From: Atopobiaceae bacterium
GTDB lineage: Bacteria > Actinomycetota > Coriobacteriia > Coriobacteriales > Atopobiaceae
Assembly (NCBI GenBank): GCA_015258485.1
Contig: JABZIF010000063.1
Coordinates: 1 to 6,353, forward strand
DNA length: 6,353 nucleotides
Direction: 5' to 3'
Below the pieces are notes generated by a model, which was not told the DNA's origin, made no database searches, and worked only from the letters and a program-made list of their open reading frames with translations. Below are positions 1 through 5,894 of this stretch, in pieces. Position numbers and translations under genes: made by a program. Within the stretch, counting starts at the first letter, position 1, and the number at the start of each line of letters is the position of its first letter.

Positions 1-28
1 TCCCGTCAAGATTGAGCTGGAGGGCTAA
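1..28 (+). CDS. rplM: 50S ribosomal protein L13, last codons (partial, 5' end outside window)
   Basis: Only the last eight codons and the TAA stop are present, reading PVKIELEG. This resembles the C-terminus of bacterial L13 proteins, which often end in a short P-x-x-(Y/I)-E-L-x-G-like tail. The stop lies 3 nt before the rpsI start, and rplM-rpsI is one of the most conserved bacterial gene pairs, so the assignment rests mainly on context. The Shine-Dalgarno of rpsI (GGAGG, 19-23) lies inside these last codons, which suggests translational coupling. Eight residues alone cannot prove the identity. Confidence 0.75.
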
Positions 29-31
29 ACG

Positions 32-427
32 ATGGCAGATAACACCGCTGTTTATACCGGCACCGGTCGTCGTAAAGAGGCCGTCGCTCGTGTTCGTCTT
101 ATTCCTGGAACTGGTAAAGTTACTGTCAACGGTCGCGAGGCAACTCAGTATTTTGGTCGCCAGCAGCTCGTAGACAATGCAACTGCACCACTTCGTATTA
201 CTGATACTCTTGGTCGTTTTGATGTTCTCGCCAATTGTGATGGTGGCGGCATCAACGGTCAGTCTGGTGCTCTTCGCCTTGGCATTGCTCGCGCTTTGCT
301 TGAGGCTGGCGAGTATCGTGAAGACCTTAAGAAGGCTGGCTTCCTCACCCGTGATTCTCGTGCGGTTGAGCGTAAGAAGTACGGTCTTAAGAAGGCCCGT
401 AAGCGTCCTCAGTTCTCCAAGCGCTAA
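32..427 (+). CDS. rpsI: 30S ribosomal protein S9
   Basis: Ribosomal protein S9 (uS9) of the small-subunit head; in the family the C-terminal tail reaches the P site and contacts tRNA. The 131-residue product has the family's usual length. Visible hallmarks are the N-terminal [14 protein letters not shown] segment (about residues 8-21), the glycine-rich [10 protein letters not shown] stretch (about 71-80) followed by [10 protein letters not shown], and the basic C-terminus [12 protein letters not shown], ending in the near-invariant SKR. The ATG start is preceded by GGAGG (19-23) with 8 nt spacing and lies 3 nt after the rplM stop. It is the last gene of its transcript: an intrinsic terminator follows 28 nt after the stop. 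Codon choice is strongly biased (CGT for Arg, many T-ending codons), as expected for a highly expressed gene. Confidence 0.98.
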   Translation: MADNTAVYTGTGRRKEAVARVRLIPGTGKVTVNGREATQYFGRQQLVDNATAPLRITDTLGRFDVLANCDGGGINGQSGALRLGIARALLEAGEYREDLKKAGFLTRDSRAVERKKYGLKKARKRPQFSKR

Positions 428-455
428 GGCCGCTCGTTCACAAAATGTTTTCATG

Positions 456-488
456 GAGGCCTGTCGTCTTTCGGCAGGTCTCTTTTTT
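456..488 (+). terminator. Rho-independent terminator of the rplM-rpsI transcript
   Basis: An 11-bp stem is formed by 456-466 (GAGGCCTGTCG) and 472-482 (CGGCAGGTCTC), with two G-T wobbles (459/479 and 464/474) and a 5-nt loop TCTTT at 467-471. Six T's at 483-488 follow directly. Stem, short loop and T-run together make a textbook intrinsic terminator, 28 nt downstream of the rpsI stop. It separates the ribosomal protein genes from the glmM cluster. Confidence 0.93.
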
Positions 489-489
489 G

Positions 490-495
490 TATACT
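490..495 (+). promoter_or_regulatory. Candidate -10 element (TATACT) for the glmM operon
   Basis: TATACT matches five of six positions of the sigma-70 -10 consensus and is the best candidate between the rpsI terminator and glmM. It would start transcripts near 502, leaving a leader of about 29 nt before the ATG at 531. No good -35 hexamer is visible at 15-18 nt spacing, because that region is occupied by the terminator hairpin. There is also no proper extended -10 TG. The call relies on position and a single hexamer, so it is tentative. Terminator read-through is the alternative source of glmM transcription. Confidence 0.35.
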
Positions 496-519
496 TTTAG
501 TAACACTACACTTGCAGCT

Positions 520-524
520 AGGAG
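520..524 (+). promoter_or_regulatory. Shine-Dalgarno AGGAG that decides the glmM start
   Basis: AGGAG lies 6 nt upstream of the ATG at 531 but directly abuts the in-frame ATG at 525, leaving no spacer. The second ATG (531) is therefore the functional start, and the protein begins MKYFGTDGFRG, as GlmM proteins usually do. Confidence 0.85.
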
Positions 525-530
525 ATGCTC

Positions 531-1874
531 ATGAAGTACTTTGGAACCGATGGCTTTAGAGGCCGTGCAAATGAGGGACTCAATGTTGATCATGCATTCA
601 AAATTGGGCGATTCATTGGTTGGTACTATGGAGCAAAACAGAGTCGTAAGGCTCGTATTATTTTGGGTAAAGATACTCGTAGATCCAGCTATATGTTTGA
701 GTCTGCTATTGTGTCTGGTTTGGTTGCGTCTGGTGCAGATGCTTATATGCTGCATGTTATTCCAACTCCTGGTGTGAGTTATGAGGTTGTTGACGGTGGC
801 TTTGATTGCGGCATTATGATTACCGCATCGCATAATCCCTTTACTGACAACGGCATTAAACTGGTTAATAAAGATGGCTATAAAATGGATGAGGATGTCC
901 TCGAGCAGGTAGAAGCCTTTATTGACGGAGAATTTGATATACCACTTGCAACGAGTGATCAAATTGGTCAAACAGTCGATTATATGCAGGGACGCAATCG
1001 TTACATTTCAAGTTTGATTTCGAGCTGTGGATTTAGTCTTCAGGGATTAAAGATTGGCCTCGACTGCGCAAACGGAGCAGCTTCAAGTGTTGCTCGCCCG
1101 GTATTTGATGCGCTTGGTGCTGAGACTCACGTTATTAATAACGCACCAAATGGCCTTAACATCAACGTAGATTGCGGTTCTACTCATATTGATCAGCTCC
1201 AACGATTTGTAGTTCAAAATGGTCTTGATGTGGGATTTGCCTACGATGGTGATGCTGATCGTTGCTTGGCTGTTGATGAGCGTGGCCACCTGATTGACGG
1301 CGATCTTATCTTGTATGTTTGTGGCACCTACCTTAATAAGTATGGTCGTTTGGCAAAACAGACTATTGTTACTACAGTTATGAGTAATTTTGGTTTGTTC
1401 AAGGCATTTGAAGATGCTGGTCTTAGCTATAAGAAAACTGATGTAGGCGATAAAAACGTCTATGCTTGTATGAATGAAAATGACTACAGTTTGGGTGGTG
1501 AACAGAGCGGCCATATCATCTTTGGAGATCTTGCAAGGACGGGAGACGGCATTTTAACGAGCCTTCGTATTATGGAAGTGCTTCGTGCAGAGCGCGAGAA
1601 ACTCTCTGAGCTTGTACGACCCGTTACACTTTATCCACAGCAGTTAGTTAATGTTCGTGTTACTGACAAGACTGCCGCTATGGCATCCCCAGAGGTTGAA
1701 GAGGCAGTTACGGCTGCCGAGAAGTTCCTTGAGGGAAATGGCCGTGTGTTAGTTCGTGCCTCAGGAACAGAACCTCTGGTACGTGTATTGGCTGAGGCTC
1801 CAACAGATGAGTTATGTCAGAAGGCAAATCAGATTGTTCTTGAAGCGCTTTCAAGCTTTAAGCTTACGGCATAG
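531..1874 (+). CDS. glmM: Phosphoglucosamine mutase GlmM
   Basis: Cytoplasmic alpha-D-phosphohexomutase that interconverts glucosamine-6-phosphate and glucosamine-1-phosphate, the step before GlmU on the route to UDP-GlcNAc for peptidoglycan. The 447-residue product has the family's usual length. It shows the N-terminal FGTDGFRG signature (residues 4-11), the active-site serine loop TASHNP with Ser100 as the phosphorylated residue, the Mg-binding loop DGDADR (239-244), the sugar-binding loop GGEQSGH (322-328) and the phosphate-binding loop RASGTEPLVR (409-418). These correspond to the four domains in order, and no key residue is missing. The start at 531 is chosen over an in-frame ATG at 525 because of Shine-Dalgarno spacing. 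It is the first gene after the rpsI terminator and probably heads the downstream operon. GlmM rather than phosphomannomutase is indicated by the start motif, the length and the position beside rpsI. Confidence 0.97.
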   Translation: MKYFGTDGFRGRANEGLNVDHAFKIGRFIGWYYGAKQSRKARIILGKDTRRSSYMFESAIVSGLVASGADAYMLHVIPTPGVSYEVVDGGFDCGIMITASHNPFTDNGIKLVNKDGYKMDEDVLEQVEAFIDGEFDIPLATSDQIGQTVDYMQGRNRYISSLISSCGFSLQGLKIGLDCANGAASSVARPVFDALGAETHVINNAPNGLNINVDCGSTHIDQLQRFVVQNGLDVGFAYDGDADRCLAVDERGHLIDGDLILYVCGTYLNKYGRLAKQTIVTTVMSNFGLFKAFEDAGLSYKKTDVGDKNVYACMNENDYSLGGEQSGHIIFGDLARTGDGILTSLRIMEVLRAEREKLSELVRPVTLYPQQLVNVRVTDKTAAMASPEVEEAVTAAEKFLEGNGRVLVRASGTEPLVRVLAEAPTDELCQKANQIVLEALSSFKLTA

Positions 1875-1888
1875 GTGCGGTAGTTTGT

Positions 1889-2419
1889 ATGGCGCTTGCA
1901 GGAATTGGTGTAGATATGCTTGAGATTGCCCGCATGGAGCAAGCAATTGAAAAGCGTCCATATTTTATACGTCGCATGTTTACTGATGTAGAGCGTGCGT
2001 ATTGTGAGCGCACCGCTCGTCCCGCAGAGCACTATGCTGCCCGTTTTGCTGCTCGTGAAGCAATTCTTAAAGCATTAGGTACGGGTTTCTCGCACGGTAT
2101 TAATTTACAGGATGTTTCTGTAGAGAGAGACCAGCTTGGTAGACCTCGTGCGTGCTTAACAGGAAAAGCGGCTCAGATTGCTGAAGAGCAAGGTGTTCAA
2201 GAAATTGCACTTTCTATTTCGTACACCAGAGATGTTGCGGTAGCTAATGCAGTTGCTGTAACAAATGCAGTTAAGCCAAAAGTGGAACAAAAAGAAAACA
2301 CTGCTCAAGAGCTAGCGCGCTCATTTAAAGAAGCGCGTTCTGTATTAGATGAGCTTGAACGTGTGCAAGAACCTATAATTGAGTCAACCTTTGATGCAAT
2401 TTTAGAATCCGAGGAGTAG
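1889..2419 (+). CDS. acpS: Holo-[acyl-carrier-protein] synthase with a C-terminal extension
   Basis: Transfers 4'-phosphopantetheine from coenzyme A to a serine of apo-acyl carrier protein, activating it for fatty acid synthesis; cytoplasmic and usually a trimer. The AcpS core covers about residues 1-123: GIGVDMLEI (5-13, with Mg-ligand Asp9), FTDVERAYC (31-39), the FAAREAILKALGTG helix (53-66, with acidic ligand Glu57 and Lys61) and a SISYTRD segment (109-115). In most family members that last segment has His where Tyr112 stands here. AcpS is normally about 115-135 residues, but this product has 176. The extra 50 or so residues are charged and apparently helical, with no domain I recognise. 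It starts 14 nt after glmM with only a weak Shine-Dalgarno (AGGTG at 1873-1877), suggesting coupling to glmM. The stop is 2 nt before the next gene, whose ribosome site lies in the last acpS codons. Confidence 0.93.
   Translation: MALAGIGVDMLEIARMEQAIEKRPYFIRRMFTDVERAYCERTARPAEHYAARFAAREAILKALGTGFSHGINLQDVSVERDQLGRPRACLTGKAAQIAEEQGVQEIALSISYTRDVAVANAVAVTNAVKPKVEQKENTAQELARSFKEARSVLDELERVQEPIIESTFDAILESEE
2240..2275 (+). repeat. Two imperfect 18-nt tandem units in acpS
   Basis: Units at 2240-2257 and 2258-2275 are in frame and encode VANAVA and VTNAVK. They match at 13 of 18 positions, and AATGCAGTT is identical in both. They lie at the junction between the last core beta-strand of AcpS and its extra C-terminal tail. 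A local duplication could have extended the protein here, although two short units could also be chance. Confidence 0.5.
2411..2416 (+). promoter_or_regulatory. Shine-Dalgarno GAGGAG for nnr, inside the acpS 3' end
   Basis: GAGGAG forms the last two sense codons (Glu-Glu) of acpS and lies 5 nt before the ATG at 2422. The acidic end of AcpS therefore doubles as the ribosome site of the next gene, consistent with translational coupling. Confidence 0.85.
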
Positions 2420-2421
2420 TT

Positions 2422-4050
2422 ATGCAGCCGGTATTAAATGTTGAGGATATCAAGCGTGTAGAGATAGCACTGACACGAGTTGGCGTAAGTGTCTCTGAGC
2501 TTATGCACCGTGCAGGATATGCGGCTGCTCAAGAAGCTCTTGGTATGGGTGGTTCCATTAATAACGTAGTTATTCTAGTTGGATTAGGTAATAATGGCGG
2601 TGACGGCTGGGTTGCTGCAGAGGCATTGCGCTCTAGAAACTGTAACGTGAAGGTTGTTACTCCTATTGAGCCTGATCAGATTTCCGGTGACCTTGCACGT
2701 CAGATGGCGCAGCGTGCAGTTCGTTCAGGAGTATCCGTGCAAGTTGGGCCTTCTCGCCAAGAACTTGTTGATTTACTGTCAACTGCTGATGTAGTGCTTG
2801 ATTGTATGCTGGGTACTGGCTTTCACGGAAAAGTTCGTGCACCGTTTGATATTTGGATTGAGTGTTTGAATCAATCAGGTGCCCGCGTGCTTTCTGTTGA
2901 TGTTCCAAGTGGGCTTTCTGCACAAAAAGGTCAGGTAGAAAGCGCATGTGTGGTGGCTGATGTTACGGTTACCATGATTGCTCTCAAGCCTGGACTTATT
3001 GCTGATGCTGGTAGAGATGTGTGTGGCTCTATTGTTGTGGCTCCTTTAGCAGAGCAGACAGAGCGATTGGTAATTGAGGCTGATCCTGTTGCTTGGCGTG
3101 CCGATTTAGAAGATTATTTGTCTTCTGTCCCTGCTCAACTTAATGATTGCGATAAATACTCTCGCGGCTCTGTACTGGTGGTTGGCGGTTCTAGTCGTTT
3201 CCCTGGAGCTGCAGTCTTAGCTGCTCAGTCAGCTGCTCGTGCAGGCGCTGGTTATGTTACTTTGGCAGTTCCAGAAGCTATTGTAAGTTGCACTCAAATG
3301 ATGCTTCCTGAGGTTCCCGTTGTAGGGCTTCCGTGTGATGATGAAGGCATTCTGACTGAGGATGCTGCTCCTTTAGTGCTTCAGCTGGCTTCTATGCGTA
3401 CGGTTACGCTGATAGGACCTGGTATGCGTGTTTCGTCAGGTACAGTAAAGGTGACGTCGGCTCTATTAGATTCTGAACTTCCATTGATTGTTGACGCTGA
3501 TGCTCTTAACTGTATTGCTCGCCTTACTAATAACAATTTGCCTGACTTCCCTGAACTAACACGTCGTACAGCCCCTTTGATTATGACACCGCATCGTCGT
3601 GAGCTAGGGCGTTTGGTAAATCAGGTAGATAATCCACCTACTAGTCTTGTAGGCCAGCTTGAGGCTGCTCGTAAAATTGTATGGGCAGATGGCGGCTCTG
3701 AGTTAGTTATTGTCGCCAAGGGCACTGCTACTGGTTGCGTAGGTGTTCAAAAAGCTGTGCTTCCAAAGCCAGGTCCTGTTACATTGGCAACTGCTGGGTC
3801 TGGTGATGTTTTAGCTGGCACGCTTGCAGGACGTCTAGCACAGATTGCCGGAGAAGTTGATGATTTACCAACATTTTGTGCGCTTGCATGCGAAGTTCAT
3901 GCGTATGCAGGTCAGCTTGCTGCCGAGAAGTTCGGCGTTCGCGGTGCTATGGCCGGCAATATTTGTGATGTGATTGGTCTTGCTTCTGATGCACTTGAGG
4001 AACAGATTACATTTCCAATGGCAGCAGAGTACAAAGAAGTCACGGAGTAG
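2422..4050 (+). CDS. nnr: Bifunctional NAD(P)H-hydrate epimerase / ADP-dependent NAD(P)H-hydrate dehydratase (Nnr, YjeF-type)
   Basis: Two-domain metabolite-repair enzyme. The N-terminal half epimerises R-NAD(P)HX to the S form, and the C-terminal half dehydrates S-NAD(P)HX back to NAD(P)H using ADP in the bacterial family. At 542 residues it has the length of the fused YjeF form. The epimerase domain (about 1-215) shows LMHRAG (27-32), the nucleotide loop GLGNNGGDGWVAA (54-66), DCMLGTGFHG (127-136) and SVDVPSGL (158-165). The dehydratase domain (about 240-525, ribokinase-like) shows YSRGSVLVVGGS (246-257), AARAGAGYVT (271-280), VDADALN (357-363), MTPHRREL (388-395), VAKGTAT (431-437) and ATAGSGDVLAGT (456-467), with Asp462 as the expected catalytic aspartate. 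The ATAGSGD form rather than ATGGTGD fits actinobacterial homologues as I recall them. It starts 2 nt after acpS, and its stop directly abuts the first possible alr start. Confidence 0.95.
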   Translation: MQPVLNVEDIKRVEIALTRVGVSVSELMHRAGYAAAQEALGMGGSINNVVILVGLGNNGGDGWVAAEALRSRNCNVKVVTPIEPDQISGDLARQMAQRAVRSGVSVQVGPSRQELVDLLSTADVVLDCMLGTGFHGKVRAPFDIWIECLNQSGARVLSVDVPSGLSAQKGQVESACVVADVTVTMIALKPGLIADAGRDVCGSIVVAPLAEQTERLVIEADPVAWRADLEDYLSSVPAQLNDCDKYSRGSVLVVGGSSRFPGAAVLAAQSAARAGAGYVTLAVPEAIVSCTQMMLPEVPVVGLPCDDEGILTEDAAPLVLQLASMRTVTLIGPGMRVSSGTVKVTSALLDSELPLIVDADALNCIARLTNNNLPDFPELTRRTAPLIMTPHRRELGRLVNQVDNPPTSLVGQLEAARKIVWADGGSELVIVAKGTATGCVGVQKAVLPKPGPVTLATAGSGDVLAGTLAGRLAQIAGEVDDLPTFCALACEVHAYAGQLAAEKFGVRGAMAGNICDVIGLASDALEEQITFPMAAEYKEVTE

Positions 4051-4054
4051 GTGA
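4049..4054 (+). promoter_or_regulatory. Candidate Shine-Dalgarno AGGTGA for alr
   Basis: AGGTGA spans the nnr stop codon and the GTG at 4051, and lies 5 nt before the in-frame ATG at 4060. The competing GGAG at 4044-4047 is only 3 nt from GTG 4051. Spacing favours ATG 4060, although the GTG cannot be excluded. Confidence 0.5.
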
Positions 4055-4059
4055 CCAAG

Positions 4060-5214
4060 ATGGCGGCATATCCAGAGGATAGATGGGCTTGGACAGAGAT
4101 TGACCTTTCAGCCCTGCGCCACAATGTAAAAGCATTTAGAACAGAGCTTAACCGCGGAGTTAAGTTAATGTGCGTAGTTAAAGCAGATGCGTATGGCCAT
4201 GGGGCTGCGCAATGTGCAAAGGCTATGCAGTCAGTGGGTGCTGATCAATTTGCAGTAGCAACGGTTGATGAGGGTGTTGAACTGCGCTGCTCTGGTATTG
4301 ATAACCCTATCTTGGTTCTCTCTGAGCCTCCCGTTTCTTCTATTCCTGATTTAGTGCGCTTTGATATTATGCCGTCCATCTATACAGTTGATTTTGCTTT
4401 GGCTTATGGTGAGGCTTCTGCTGCAGCTCATAAGGTTGGTAAGTATCATTTGATTCTTGATACAGGCATGACTCGCATTGGTGTAAGACGAGAAGATCTG
4501 CTTGAAGTCAGAGGATCCATTGATTTTCATAGAGGGCTTGAATGTGCAGGCACATTCACGCATTTTGCTACGGCAGATATGCTTGACAACTGGGATTTTG
4601 ACTTGCAGGTTAATCGGTTTATTGAGGCGGTCACTACACTTAAAAATGCTGGCTATGAGCTAGGCCTTGTCCATGCTGATAATACGCCGGCGACTATTTT
4701 GCATAAAGATATTCAGTTTGATATGGTTCGCGTTGGCATTGGTCTTTATGGACTTCATCCTTGTAAACTTACTCTTCCTCGTATTGATTTGCAGCCGGTC
4801 ATGAGTGTTCGTGGTCGTGTAACACGCGTGGTGTATCCTGCTGTAGGAGATGGTGTAGGGTATGGACTTACTTGGCGAGTTCCACGTAATAATATTCAGG
4901 TAGCAACAGTTCCTATTGGCTATGCGGACGGACTTTCTCGTTGTTTGTCTAACCGTATGGATGTGCTAACACGGGGTGATCGCGTGCGCCAGGTGGGCAA
5001 TATCTGCATGGATCAATTTATGATTGCTGTTGACGCTGCGGGTACACGTTCTTATAAGCCTGGCCATGAGATTCGCTATGGAGATATTGTTACTCTTATT
5101 GGTAAAGATGGTGATCAAGAGATTACTATTGATGAGATGGCTGAACTTCGTAATACAATCAATTACGAGGTTGTTTGCAATTTTGGCGCACGCCTGGATA
5201 AGGTGTATGTGTAA
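4060..5214 (+). CDS. alr: Alanine racemase
   Basis: PLP-dependent fold-type III racemase converting L- to D-alanine for peptidoglycan; cytoplasmic, normally a dimer. From ATG 4060 it has 384 residues, within the usual range. The PLP lysine is Lys41 in VVKADAYGHGA (39-49) and the second catalytic base is Tyr268 in VGYGLTW (266-272). Also visible are WTEIDLSALRHN near the N-terminus, DTGMTRIGV (134-142, with the Arg139 that in family members contacts the Tyr), RVGIGLYG (224-231), the substrate loop GNICMDQF (313-320) and the C-terminal TINYEVVC. The phosphate-region motif reads HADNTPAT rather than the common HxANSA, a conservative Ser-to-Thr change. A GTG at 4051, directly after the nnr stop, gives a 387-residue form. 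The ATG is preferred because AGGTGA sits 5 nt upstream and the N-terminus then resembles other Alr proteins. The TAA stop overlaps the next ATG (TAATG), suggesting coupling. Confidence 0.96.
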   Translation: MAAYPEDRWAWTEIDLSALRHNVKAFRTELNRGVKLMCVVKADAYGHGAAQCAKAMQSVGADQFAVATVDEGVELRCSGIDNPILVLSEPPVSSIPDLVRFDIMPSIYTVDFALAYGEASAAAHKVGKYHLILDTGMTRIGVRREDLLEVRGSIDFHRGLECAGTFTHFATADMLDNWDFDLQVNRFIEAVTTLKNAGYELGLVHADNTPATILHKDIQFDMVRVGIGLYGLHPCKLTLPRIDLQPVMSVRGRVTRVVYPAVGDGVGYGLTWRVPRNNIQVATVPIGYADGLSRCLSNRMDVLTRGDRVRQVGNICMDQFMIAVDAAGTRSYKPGHEIRYGDIVTLIGKDGDQEITIDEMAELRNTINYEVVCNFGARLDKVYV

Positions 5215-5894
5215 TGGCGGAAGAGCAGCCTGCACAGTCTATACATGACGAGAAGCCCGTAAAGGACATAAAGTGCGAAAAGCTTGTGAAGAGTGCAAAG
5301 ATTGCGAAGCCAGTGAAGAACTCAAAATCACTTGACGATATTTGCGCACAGATTAAAGACTGTCAGAAGTGTCCACTTTGGGAGACGCGTACCAATATTG
5401 TGTTTGGTGGACCTAATCCCCATGCACGTGTTATGGTCATCGGAGAAGCTCCTGGTAAAAATGAGGATTTAACAGGACAGCCTTTTGTAGGCGCCTCTGG
5501 TAAGAAGTTAGATGCGTTGCTTGGAGAAGTGGGACTTTCTCGCCAGGATATTTTTATTTCTAACGTAGTGAAGTGTCGTCCACCCTCAAATAGAAATCCT
5601 AAGGTGTTTGAGGTGGAGGAGTGCTCGCCATATCTTCGCGATCAGATTAGGGCGATTAAGCCAGATGTTATCGTGTGCTTGGGAAACTTTGCAACGCAGT
5701 TTGTGATGCATACCGATAAGGGCGTGACGGAGCTTAGGGGTAGGTTTTATCAAGTAGGTACCTTTGCAGTGTTGCCTACTATGCACCCCGCATCTACGAT
5801 GTATCGCAAGGAATGGACACAGTTCCTCAAAGATGATCTGCGACTTCTTGCAGATTGGTTGAGAGAACATCCTCGAGGAGACTCTGGTGAATAA
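5214..5894 (+). CDS. udg: Family 4 uracil-DNA glycosylase ([4Fe-4S])
   Basis: Excises uracil from DNA, starting base-excision repair of deaminated cytosine. The 226-residue product has the family 4 core at about residues 40-220. Four cysteines fit the Fe-S ligands: C50 and C53 (CQKC), C121 (VVKCRPP) and C137 (VEEC). The first pair is 2 residues apart inside and the last two are 16 apart, as I recall for the Thermus thermophilus enzyme. Motif 1 is GEAPGKNED (78-86), followed by GQPFVGASG (88-96), CRPPSNRNP (121-129) and motif 3 MHPAS (190-194). The GEAPG form separates it from family 5 (GLAPG) and from Ung. Before the core is a Lys-rich tail with three 9-residue repeats. The ATG overlaps the alr stop by 1 nt, with AAGGTG (5200-5205) 8 nt upstream. 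The end overlaps tsaE by 8 nt. Older annotations may call it a phage SPO1 DNA polymerase-related protein. Confidence 0.93.
   Translation: MAEEQPAQSIHDEKPVKDIKCEKLVKSAKIAKPVKNSKSLDDICAQIKDCQKCPLWETRTNIVFGGPNPHARVMVIGEAPGKNEDLTGQPFVGASGKKLDALLGEVGLSRQDIFISNVVKCRPPSNRNPKVFEVEECSPYLRDQIRAIKPDVIVCLGNFATQFVMHTDKGVTELRGRFYQVGTFAVLPTMHPASTMYRKEWTQFLKDDLRLLADWLREHPRGDSGE
5250..5330 (+). repeat. Three 27-nt tandem units encoding a Lys-rich tail of UDG
   Basis: Units at 5250-5276, 5277-5303 and 5304-5330 encode EKPVKDIKC, EKLVKSAKI and AKPVKNSKS, with Lys at positions 2, 5 and 8 and Val at position 4 of each unit. The nucleotide copies are diverged but keep the same phase and length. The tract is in frame, carries nine lysines in 27 residues, and sits just before the conserved glycosylase domain. 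Confidence 0.8.
5875..5880 (+). promoter_or_regulatory. Shine-Dalgarno GAGGAG that fixes a GTG start for tsaE
   Basis: GAGGAG lies inside the udg coding end, 6 nt upstream of the GTG at 5887. The next in-frame ATG (5968) has no Shine-Dalgarno before it, so this site favours the longer, GTG-initiated tsaE. Confidence 0.8.

Noticed and set aside
177..500. A 107-codon open frame inside rpsI that translates to a very hydrophobic, membrane-like protein
   Set aside because: It is shifted by one base relative to rpsI, so its middle codon position is the rpsI third position, which is mostly T. T in the middle position encodes Leu/Val/Ile/Phe, so the hydrophobicity is a by-product of rpsI codon bias. 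It has no ribosome site, and it runs through the terminator.
525..530. ATG at 525 as the glmM start
   Set aside because: It directly abuts the AGGAG Shine-Dalgarno with no spacer. The ATG at 531 has a 6-nt spacer and gives the usual GlmM N-terminus.
438..971. A 177-codon open frame on the minus strand across the glmM 5' half
   Set aside because: It lies antisense to clear glmM coding sequence and ends inside the terminator region. It has no recognisable motif and no ribosome site I can see. The other minus-strand open frames in the window (within glmM, nnr, alr, udg and tsaE) are rejected for the same reason.
2314..2339. Seven-bp GC-rich inverted repeat (2314-2320 with 2333-2339) in the acpS tail
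   Set aside because: It has a 12-nt loop, no T-run follows, and it lies inside coding sequence. It is not a terminator and shows no other regulatory context.
2379..2408. Promoter-like pair TTGAGT (2379-2384) and TAGAAT (2403-2408) with an 18-nt spacer at the end of acpS
   Set aside because: A transcript would begin near 2415 and so lose most of the nnr Shine-Dalgarno at 2411-2416. The pair lies within coding sequence of a tightly spaced operon, so chance is more likely.
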